This document shows, piece after piece, positions 17,115 through 23,375 of a DNA stretch of 28,126 nt. The position numbers and the translations under genes were made by a program. Under the pieces are notes generated by a model. It made no database searches. It had not been told where the DNA came from and saw only the letters and a list, made by a program, of their open reading frames with translations. Origin of the DNA: an uncultured Collinsella sp. (GTDB lineage Bacteria > Actinomycetota > Coriobacteriia > Coriobacteriales > Coriobacteriaceae); the NCBI GenBank assembly GCA_902494535.1, contig CABUTO010000031.1, positions 1 to 28,126 on the forward strand. The letters run 5' to 3'. Position 1 is the stretch's first letter, and each line of letters begins with the position of its first letter.

Positions 17115-17126
17115 TTGTTTGAACAA
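17115..17126. promoter_or_regulatory. Candidate HutC/TreR-type operator (ABC operon)
   Basis: TTGTTTGAACAA is a near-perfect palindrome close to the GT-N-TA-N-AC pattern and to TTGTATAAACAA 75 bp away. It lies about 110 bp upstream of the binding-protein start. Confidence 0.45.
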
Positions 17127-17189
17127 GTATTACTAGAGCGGTAGAAAAACTTCGGTGAACGGTAATTTCAACTTGATACTTGACAAGTT

Positions 17190-17201
17190 TTGTATAAACA
17201 A
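17190..17201. promoter_or_regulatory. Candidate HutC/TreR-type operator (ABC operon, distal)
   Basis: TTGTATAAACAA differs by one base from TTGTATATACAA, which I recall as the Bacillus TreR operator, and fits GT-N-TA-N-AC. An overlapping -35-like TTGTTT on the minus strand leads at 17 nt to TATCAA, so it may overlap a promoter of the ABC operon. Another short palindrome, ACTTGACAAGT, lies alongside at 17178-17188. Confidence 0.5.
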
Positions 17202-17222
17202 TTATTTGTTATCTAATGCAGA

Positions 17223-17271
17223 GAAAACGCCCGGTCAAGCCGATGTATCGTCGGTTTGACCGGGCGTTTTC
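17223..17271. terminator. Terminator after the TreR-like gene
   Basis: A 21-bp stem (17223-17243 with 17251-17271, one wobble, 7-nt loop) has AAAA on one side and TTTT on the other, so it could work in both directions. It ends the regulator transcript (minus strand) before the ABC promoter region. Confidence 0.88.
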
Positions 17272-17312
17272 GCTTTGATGGCATGAGTCTCGTCAGGCTG
17301 CGAGCTAGCCGG

Positions 17313-18032
17313 CTATCGCTTGGAGTTGACGCGGTAGTGGAAGATCTCGGGATGCGTGCGGGCATGCGTGACCTCGAACAAGATGCCGTCCGAGGTGTAC
17401 GACTGGCTCTCCATAACGGCGACGCAATTGTACTTGCCAAGGTCCAAGTAGCTGCAGTCCTCATCGTTGGCGAGCTCGACACTCACCGTACGACGGCTCG
17501 CCATCACCTTGACGCCGCGTTTGTGCTCCAGATAGTCGTAAATTGATTTTGCGGCGATCTCGGGCGTCAGGCCCTTGGCGATCGACTCCAAAAAGTAACC
17601 ATGGTCTACTTGGCGTGCATTGCCGTTAAGGCTTCGGACACGCACCACGCGAATCAACTCCTCGCCCACCTTAAAGCCCAGGCGACGAGAGAGTTGCTCA
17701 GTGCAAATCAAATGTTCAAAAGACTTGACCTCGGTCGATGCGACGGCATTGTTGCGCTTTGCAAATTCGCCAAACGACTCGACTTCCTCGAGCGCGCCCA
17801 GCATGTCGGTTTCGCCCTTGAGCCAAATAACGCGCACGCCCTTGCCGTGTATGGGCTGCACAAACATCTCGTCTGCCAGCATGCTCAAAGCGCGGCGGAC
17901 GGTATTGCGCGTGCAGCCAAATTCCGCGGTCAGCTCGGCTTCGGTTGGCAGCATCTCCTGAAACGCATAGGTCCCGTTAATGATGCGCGAACGGATCTCG
18001 CGGTAGATTCCTTCGTAAATCGCTTTTGGCAT
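17313..18032 (-). CDS. TreR-like GntR/HutC-family transcriptional regulator
   Basis: This is a sugar-phosphate-responsive type of repressor. It has 239 residues with a GntR winged helix at about 5-68 (recognition part TEAELTAEFGCTRNTVRRAL, wing IHGKGVRV). A UTRA effector domain covers roughly 95-235. The segments SIYDYLE, YLDLGKY and SDGILFEVTHARTHPEIF follow the layout of Bacillus TreR, which senses trehalose-6-phosphate. ATG 18032 follows AGAGGTGAAAC. It lies between the ABC operon and a divergent PTS gene, each with HutC-type palindromes upstream, so it probably controls both. The trehalose assignment is an inference from similarity; maltose or another alpha-glucoside phosphate is possible. 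Confidence 0.88.
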   Translation of the reverse strand: MPKAIYEGIYREIRSRIINGTYAFQEMLPTEAELTAEFGCTRNTVRRALSMLADEMFVQPIHGKGVRVIWLKGETDMLGALEEVESFGEFAKRNNAVASTEVKSFEHLICTEQLSRRLGFKVGEELIRVVRVRSLNGNARQVDHGYFLESIAKGLTPEIAAKSIYDYLEHKRGVKVMASRRTVSVELANDEDCSYLDLGKYNCVAVMESQSYTSDGILFEVTHARTHPEIFHYRVNSKR

Positions 18033-18084
18033 TGTTTCACCTCTGTATCTTCTTGCTGGCTAGGCACGATAGCATTTCTTAAAG

Positions 18085-18105
18085 TTGTTTAAACCGATTA
18101 TCGGT
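18085..18105. promoter_or_regulatory. Candidate operators between regulator and PTS gene
   Basis: TTGTTTAAAC (18085-18094) fits GT-N-TA-N-AC. It runs into a second palindrome, ACCGA-TTA-TCGGT (18093-18105). It lies about 55 bp upstream of the regulator start and may serve autoregulation. Confidence 0.45.
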
Positions 18106-18206
18106 AAAGCGACAATATTTAACCGTTGGCGGCTCCTGTCGTGCCCAAATCGGTTTCGCTCAAAACTGCCGGCACGGCAATCGTCCAGTCCTCTACAATG
18201 AATCCA

Positions 18207-18216
18207 TTGTTTAAAC
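18207..18216. promoter_or_regulatory. Candidate operator of the PTS-HAD gene
   Basis: This is an exact repeat of the 10-mer TTGTTTAAAC at 18085, placed 43 bp upstream of the PTS start. It overlaps AAACGTTT (18213-18220), the core of the LacI-type sites near xfp, so control by a LacI-family protein is an alternative. Confidence 0.45.
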
Positions 18217-18259
18217 GTTTCACCACGCGCAACGCACCTCGATATTCGGGAGGCAGAAC

Positions 18260-20710
18260 ATGCTGCAGAAAATCCAACGTTTTGGCGGGGCAATGTTCGC
18301 GCCCGCCATGCTGTTTTCCATATCGGGCCTTATGGTCGGCATCTCCGCTCTCGCAACAACCGCGGACATCGTCGGCGACCTCGCCGTATACGGAACCCCT
18401 TGGTACGTTTTCTGGGCTATCATCCAGCGCGGCTCGTGGACGGTCTTTAAACGCCTTCCGCTCCTGTTTGCCGTAGCGCTGCCCATCGGCCTTGCCCGAA
18501 AGCAGCCGGCTCGTTGCTGCCTCGAGGCACTCGTCGCCTATTTTGCCTACTGCTTCTTTTTGAGCGAGATCATTAAGCTGAGCGGAGACAACCTTGGGCT
18601 TAAGTACCCGTCATCTTTGACCCCCGCCAACGGTATCACCGTCATCGACGGCATCAAGACGCTCGACACCGGCATTATCGGCCCGCTGGTGGTATCGGCA
18701 ACCGTCGTCGCCATCCATGACCGCTTCTACGATGCCAAGGTTCCCGATTGGCTCGGCACCTTCTCGGGCTCCTCGCTGGTCTACCTCATCAGCTTTTTTG
18801 CCGTGTTTGCCCTTGCCGCTATCTCGGCCGCCATCGTGCCCTCCGTATACGCAATGACCGAAACGCTGCGCCATGCACTTACGAGCGTCGGCCCCTTTGG
18901 CGTGGGCATCTTTGTGTTTTTGGAGCGAGCGCTCGAGCCCATGGGGCTGCACCACCTGCTCTACATGCCGATCTACTACGACAACCTGGTCATTAACGAC
19001 GGCATCTACGCCACGTGGAGCAGCTTGCTCCCCATCCTCTCCCATAGCACGCGCCCCCTTAATGAACTTGCGCCGTGGGCCGGTTTTACCGCCACCGGCT
19101 GGGTCAAGCTCTTTGGCCTTCCCGCCATCGCAGCCGCGTTCTACTCCACCGCAAAACCAGAACGCCGCGCCGGCCTCAGGGTCATCCTTGTTCCCGCCAT
19201 CATCGCCTCGGTGGTTTGCGGCGTTACCGAGCCACTCGAGTTTCTCTTTATGTTCACCCACCCCGGGCTCTTTTTTCTCTACGCCGTCTTATCGTCTTGC
19301 CTTGCCACAACCATGAATCTCTTTGGCATCGTCGGCATCTTCTCGGGCGGCCTCATGGAGATGGCAGCCTTCAACTTTATTCCGCTCATGCGCACGCATG
19401 CCGGTGCCTATCTTTTGGCGCTCGGTATCGGCCTTGCCTTTAGCCTCATCTTTTTTGTTAGTTTTCGAGCACTCATCTTGATCTATGACCTTAAGACGCC
19501 GGGCCGCGAGGATCATGTCGCCAATCGCGCGGCAATCGATCCTTTAACGGGAAGCGGCTTTGCCAAAGAGCAATCTCCCAATGACGAGGTCAATAGTCGA
19601 TCCGATCAAGATCACGCCCTCGCTGAGCGGGTAATTCAGCTTTTAGGTGGCGTTGGCAATATTGTGGGCGCAATCAACTGCGCCACGCGCCTGCGCGTCG
19701 AGGTCGCAGACCCTTCCATCGTTGCAGATAACGCGTCGTTTGTCGCGGCGGGCGCCAAGGGCCTCATCATTACGGGCAAGACCGCCCAAGTGATCATCGG
19801 CATCTCCGTTCCCCGCGTTAAAGAGCATTTTGACCAGATCATGGGCCTCGAGCCGGAATTTGCGCCCACCACCTCGGCCTCCTCTGCCGCCGGCCCAACC
19901 CACAAGCACGGCGATATCTGCTTCTTCGACATCGACGGTACGCTCGCCTGGCAAGATCCCAGACTTGCCCAGGAGCTTCCCGAAGACGAGCGCGATCTGT
20001 CCCCCTATCCCAACGAGGCGGTTTCGCAGGCAATTCGCACATTTGTCGCCAACGGCAACAAGGCCTTTATCTGCACGGGGCGCACCCTCAGCTGCATCCA
20101 TCCCAAGCTGCTCGAGCTGCCGTGGACGGGCGTCGTGTGTCTCGCGGGCGGTTACGCCGAACTCGGGGGGCGCATTGTGCGAAATGCAGCCATAAACCCT
20201 GGTCTGCTACAGCGCCTCGCCCCCTATCTCGAGCAATCGGGTGAGGTCATTCGCTTTGAGGGCATCGATCGCGTGGTGCGCATGAGTGCAGATGCCCCCG
20301 AGACGTACGGATACGCACGCACCGTGGGCGACGCCGTCACGCAACTTGAGCACTACAACGCCTATAAAATTCTTATGTCCACACCACTTGCCAACCGCAT
20401 CGCCCAAGATGAAGAGCTTGGACCTCTGCTCTGTTTCAACGAGCTCGAGCTCGAGGTCACAGAAATCTCGCCTCGTGAGTGCACCAAACGGGCCGGAATC
20501 AGTGCCGTGCTTGACGCCCTGGGGCCAGATCACGGCACCGTGTACGGCATTGGCGACGCGAGCAACGACATCGCCCTCATGGAGGCAGTCGATGTTGGCA
20601 TCGCTATGGGCAACGCGCCGGACTTCCTTAAGGAGAAGGCGGACTATGTGACCGATTCTATCGATCACGACGGCGTCGTCACGGCACTCGAACACTTTGG
20701 GCTTATCTAG
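18260..20710 (+). CDS. PTS EIIC-EIIB sugar transporter fused to a HAD-family phosphatase
   Basis: This is one continuous 816-residue frame with three modules. Residues 1 to about 415 are a membrane EIIC of the glucose/maltose/alpha-glucoside superfamily, with many hydrophobic segments and the conserved VTEPLEFLF. Residues about 455-540 are EIIB, with the phosphorylated cysteine C474 in NCATRLRVEV. After a short Ser/Ala/Thr linker, residues about 553-816 are a Cof-type HAD hydrolase: nucleophile motif D557-I-D559-G-T, ICTGRT, and GDASND at 765-770. All key residues of EIIB and HAD appear intact. EIIA is absent and must come from elsewhere. ATG 18260 is preceded by GGGAGG. The fusion could dephosphorylate the imported sugar phosphate or regulate it; the substrate is not readable. 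It diverges from the TreR-like gene. Confidence 0.9.
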   Translation: MLQKIQRFGGAMFAPAMLFSISGLMVGISALATTADIVGDLAVYGTPWYVFWAIIQRGSWTVFKRLPLLFAVALPIGLARKQPARCCLEALVAYFAYCFFLSEIIKLSGDNLGLKYPSSLTPANGITVIDGIKTLDTGIIGPLVVSATVVAIHDRFYDAKVPDWLGTFSGSSLVYLISFFAVFALAAISAAIVPSVYAMTETLRHALTSVGPFGVGIFVFLERALEPMGLHHLLYMPIYYDNLVINDGIYATWSSLLPILSHSTRPLNELAPWAGFTATGWVKLFGLPAIAAAFYSTAKPERRAGLRVILVPAIIASVVCGVTEPLEFLFMFTHPGLFFLYAVLSSCLATTMNLFGIVGIFSGGLMEMAAFNFIPLMRTHAGAYLLALGIGLAFSLIFFVSFRALILIYDLKTPGREDHVANRAAIDPLTGSGFAKEQSPNDEVNSRSDQDHALAERVIQLLGGVGNIVGAINCATRLRVEVADPSIVADNASFVAAGAKGLIITGKTAQVIIGISVPRVKEHFDQIMGLEPEFAPTTSASSAAGPTHKHGDICFFDIDGTLAWQDPRLAQELPEDERDLSPYPNEAVSQAIRTFVANGNKAFICTGRTLSCIHPKLLELPWTGVVCLAGGYAELGGRIVRNAAINPGLLQRLAPYLEQSGEVIRFEGIDRVVRMSADAPETYGYARTVGDAVTQLEHYNAYKILMSTPLANRIAQDEELGPLLCFNELELEVTEISPRECTKRAGISAVLDALGPDHGTVYGIGDASNDIALMEAVDVGIAMGNAPDFLKEKADYVTDSIDHDGVVTALEHFGLI

Positions 20711-20826
20711 CCGAGCCCCTTGCCGCGTTTGCGGCCGCAAGACTCAATCGTCTTCAACCGCCGCGCTCGACGCCCTAATGTGGCAATATGTTGTCTGCAT
20801 AATGCAACGATGCGACCTAAGAAAGA

Positions 20827-21852
20827 ATGCGAGAACCTGTGTCCAGTCCGTTTACCAGCTTTTTAGCCCAGCACTTTGACCAGATCAACGACTATCTGGC
20901 CACATTCTTTGACGGACAGGCGACCTCTGCCGATATCGAGCGCTACCTGTATACCCCGCTTTCGGCATTTACCGCCAACGCCGGCAAGCGCCACCGCCCG
21001 CTTATCTGTATGCTCGCCGCAACCGCAGTGGGTGGCAGCTTTGAGAGCGCCCGCAGCGCAGCGGCGGCTATCGAGCACTTTCAGTCGGGTGCGCTCATCC
21101 ATGACGACATCGCCGACAACGGCCAGCTGCGCCGCGGCAAGCCCTGCATGCACCTCACCGAGGGCACGGGGCTTGCTATCAACTGCGGCGACCTGGCACT
21201 TACCATGGTCACCAAGACGGTTCTCGACGATCCCACGCTTGAGGCAGACGTAAAGCTGCGCGTACTCCACGAGCTCACCGAGATGATCGTCCGCACCATC
21301 GAGGGTCAGGCGCTCGACTTGGGCTGGGTCCGTGACGGGCGTTTTGACATCTCGGTCGACGATTACCTGGACATGGCAACGCACAAGACCGCGTATTACA
21401 GCGGAGCCACGCCGCTTGCCACCGGAGCCATCATTGGCGGAGGCAGCGAACAGCAGGTCGAGGCATTGCGCGCCTTTGGCCTGCACACCGGCCTTGCCTT
21501 CCAAATTCAAGATGATCTGCTCAACTTGATCGGTACCAAGGAGGCCGCCAACAAGGACTTCCGTACCGACATCACCGAGGGTAAGCGCACGCTCGTTGCC
21601 GTGCACGCTCTGTCAGACGAGCGCTATCACGATGAGATTGAAGCGATCCTCTCCTCGGGCACCGAGGACCCCGCGCAGCTCGCGCGCGCCGTGGAAATCT
21701 TCCAGGAGACCGGCTCTATCGATTACGCCCACACCTACGCGCTGGACCTGACCGCCAAAGCCAAGGCCGCCATCGAGGACGTTTCGCTCGACCCGCATGC
21801 ACGCGAACTGTTCCTCTCCATGGCAGATTTCTTTGTGGAGCGACTCAACTAG
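20827..21852 (+). CDS. Polyprenyl diphosphate synthase (trans-isoprenyl type)
   Basis: This enzyme condenses isopentenyl diphosphate units into a trans-polyprenyl diphosphate, probably for quinone side chains or other isoprenoids. The 341-residue protein has KRHRPLI near the N-terminus. The first aspartate-rich motif is D93-D-I-A-D97, followed by NGQLRRG. The second is D229-D-L-L-N233, followed by KDFRTDITEGKRT. The last Asp of the second motif is Asn, a common variant. A GTG at 20839 is an alternative start; neither start has a strong ribosome binding site. Chain length cannot be assigned from sequence. It is followed after about 140 bp by the peptidoglycan-binding protein gene, probably a separate unit. 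Confidence 0.92.
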   Translation: MREPVSSPFTSFLAQHFDQINDYLATFFDGQATSADIERYLYTPLSAFTANAGKRHRPLICMLAATAVGGSFESARSAAAAIEHFQSGALIHDDIADNGQLRRGKPCMHLTEGTGLAINCGDLALTMVTKTVLDDPTLEADVKLRVLHELTEMIVRTIEGQALDLGWVRDGRFDISVDDYLDMATHKTAYYSGATPLATGAIIGGGSEQQVEALRAFGLHTGLAFQIQDDLLNLIGTKEAANKDFRTDITEGKRTLVAVHALSDERYHDEIEAILSSGTEDPAQLARAVEIFQETGSIDYAHTYALDLTAKAKAAIEDVSLDPHARELFLSMADFFVERLN

Positions 21853-21990
21853 CGGGGGTTGCAAAACCTGTCGGCAGCGCATTTGGGTACAAGTTGCTAC
21901 ACTGTTGAATGTATGTTTATGCATCCCTTTGCGTCGTCTATCCGACAGGCGCTCAAATAGTACGAATGATACGCCGAAAGGGGTTCGTTC

Positions 21991-22896
21991 ATGGAACCTA
22001 TTACAACGGGCATGCAGGGAGCAGCCGTCGAGGACGTGCAGTCTCGTCTCCTGCAGCTCGGCTACACGATTGATGCCACCGAGGTCGCCGACAAGCACTT
22101 TGGTGCTACCACCGAGCAGGCCGTTAGCACCTTTAGGCTCGACAGCGGTCTTGCCGCCGGTCACGCCGTTGACATCCCCTGCTGGAGCGCCCTGGTCGAC
22201 GCCTCGTATAAGCTGGGCGACCGCACCCTCTACCTGCGTATGCCCAATTTCCATGGCGCCGACGTGCAGGCCCTACAGAAGGCGCTCAACGTTTTGGGCT
22301 TTGCCTGCGGCGAGGACGATGGCTACTTTGGCCCTCACACCGAGGCGGCCCTTCAGCAGTTCCAGGAAAACGTCGGTCTGTTTGCCGACGGTATGGCTTT
22401 CCAGGATACCTACGCCTATATCAACCGCCTGCACCACGTGTGGGAGGGTAAACCTTCGGTGACCGAGGCCGAATCGCGCATCGGCTTTGCCCGCGCGGCC
22501 AACGTACTCGAGCGTTTCCAGATTGCCGTCATTGGCGAGGACCCCATCGCGCGCAGCGTAGCATCGCGCATGTGGAACATCGCCACGGCGACGACCGACA
22601 ACAGCGGTATGATGCTTTGCGACTCCGAGGTCCCGACCGATGTCGACCTGGTACTCGAGATCGCAAGCGACGAGCTACCCGCCGACGCCGCTCCGCGCGC
22701 CACGATTGCCCTCGCCGAGTGCCACAACCTGGCCCAGCGCATCCGCACCGCCAATGTTGCCGCGCAGCAAAAGCCGGCACGCATCCGCATTGAGCTCACG
22801 GGCATGACGCGCTACAACGGCACCTTCACCGCCAGCGACGCCCAGACGCTCGCGGTACGCCTGCTCGATGGCGTTTGCGATGCCCTCGCAGATTAG
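21991..22896 (+). CDS. Peptidoglycan-binding-domain protein without signal peptide, degenerate amidase-like C-terminus
   Basis: The 301-residue protein has two tandem PG_binding_1 modules: about 5-72 (MQGAAVEDVQSRLLQLGY) and about 85-145 (GADVQALQKALNVLGF, then DGYFGPHTEAALQQFQ). The N-terminus has no signal peptide or membrane segment. Residues about 170-301 vaguely follow an Amidase_3 layout (IAVIG, ASRMWNIATATT, DLVLEIASD), but the zinc-binding His and Glu are missing, so it should not be an active amidase. This two-PGBD plus amidase-like arrangement without export recalls mycobacterial CwlM, a cytosolic regulator of MurA; that comparison is an inference. The ATG at 21991 has GAAAGGGG upstream. 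tRNA-Gln follows 37 bp after the stop. Confidence 0.82.
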   Translation: MEPITTGMQGAAVEDVQSRLLQLGYTIDATEVADKHFGATTEQAVSTFRLDSGLAAGHAVDIPCWSALVDASYKLGDRTLYLRMPNFHGADVQALQKALNVLGFACGEDDGYFGPHTEAALQQFQENVGLFADGMAFQDTYAYINRLHHVWEGKPSVTEAESRIGFARAANVLERFQIAVIGEDPIARSVASRMWNIATATTDNSGMMLCDSEVPTDVDLVLEIASDELPADAAPRATIALAECHNLAQRIRTANVAAQQKPARIRIELTGMTRYNGTFTASDAQTLAVRLLDGVCDALAD

Positions 22897-22933
22897 GTAA
22901 ACTAGACGAGTTGCTTTTGTGCAACACCCATAC

Positions 22934-23008
22934 TGGGACGTAGTTCAACGGTAGAACTCCGGTTTTTGGTGCCGGCTGTTGGGGGTTCGAATCCCTCCGT
23001 CCCAGCCA
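22934..23008 (+). tRNA. tRNA-Gln (anticodon TTG)
   Basis: A complete cloverleaf is visible. Acceptor arms TGGGACG/CGTCCCA pair perfectly. The D arm is GTTC-AACGGTA-GAAC. The anticodon stem CCGGT/GCCGG carries loop TTTTGGT with anticodon TTG. The T arm contains TTCGAAT. The discriminator is G and CCA is encoded (23006-23008). Confidence 0.96.
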
Positions 23009-23017
23009 AGGTAACTG

Positions 23018-23054
23018 AGCGCCCTGAGCCCATAACGGCCCAGGGCGCTTTCTT
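23018..23054 (+). terminator. tRNA-Gln terminator
   Basis: AGCGCCCTG (23018-23026) pairs with CAGGGCGCT (23041-23049), with an inner GCC/GGC extension, followed by TTCTT. It lies 9 bp after the tRNA CCA. Confidence 0.8.
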
Positions 23055-23063
23055 GTGGGCAAG

Positions 23064-23090
23064 CGGAGGGATTCGAGCCCGCAAGGCAAC
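23064..23090 (-). other. tRNA T-arm-like fragment, inverted
   Basis: On the minus strand GCGGGCTCGAATCCCTCCGC resembles the T arm and 3' side of a tRNA. It shares 13 identical bases (TCGAATCCCTCCG) with tRNA-Gln at 22987-22999. No other tRNA arms can be found, so it is either a remnant or chance. Confidence 0.35.
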
Positions 23091-23132
23091 ACAACTTCTC
23101 GTCCAGCACGGGAAAATCTACCTTCAAAAGAC

Positions 23133-23166
23133 AGGCGCCCCAGGCCCATTAGGACCAAGGGCGCCT
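23133..23166 (-). terminator. Possible weak terminator
   Basis: AGGCGCCC (23133-23140) pairs with GGGCGCCT (23159-23166). On the minus strand it is followed by GTCTTTT. It would catch readthrough from the minus-strand Toprim gene past the composite palindrome. The loop is long, so this is tentative. Confidence 0.4.
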
Positions 23167-23231
23167 TACATCTAGATAAAATCAGCCCAGTTCCGAAAAG
23201 CGAGCCGCATGCAACAACCAAGTAACCACAA

Positions 23232-23366
23232 GCCCCGGGAGAGCGGGGACACCGGCTTAGGTTTATCGCGAGTTCCGCACGCAAAGAAGGCCACTTAATG
23301 TGGCCTTCGTCTTGCGCAGGACTGTAGAGCAGGAAACCTAAGCCGGTGTCCCCGCTCTCCCGGGGC
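23232..23366. repeat. Composite palindrome, copy B
   Basis: Perfect 33-bp inverted arms (23232-23264 and 23334-23366) enclose a 69-nt core (23265-23333). The core matches copy A except that CCC before GAGCAGG is TA here. The arms are unrelated to those of copies A and C, but again GC-rich outside and AT-rich next to the core. The outer arm ends 9 bp from the stop of the minus-strand Toprim gene, much as copy A lies 11 bp from the peptidase stop. Confidence 0.9.
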
Positions 23367-23375
23367 CGGCGGAAT

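Noticed and set aside
22902..23127. Short minus-strand frames reading GFEPPTAGTKNRS
   Set aside because: They are translated from the complement of tRNA-Gln, a well-known source of false protein calls.
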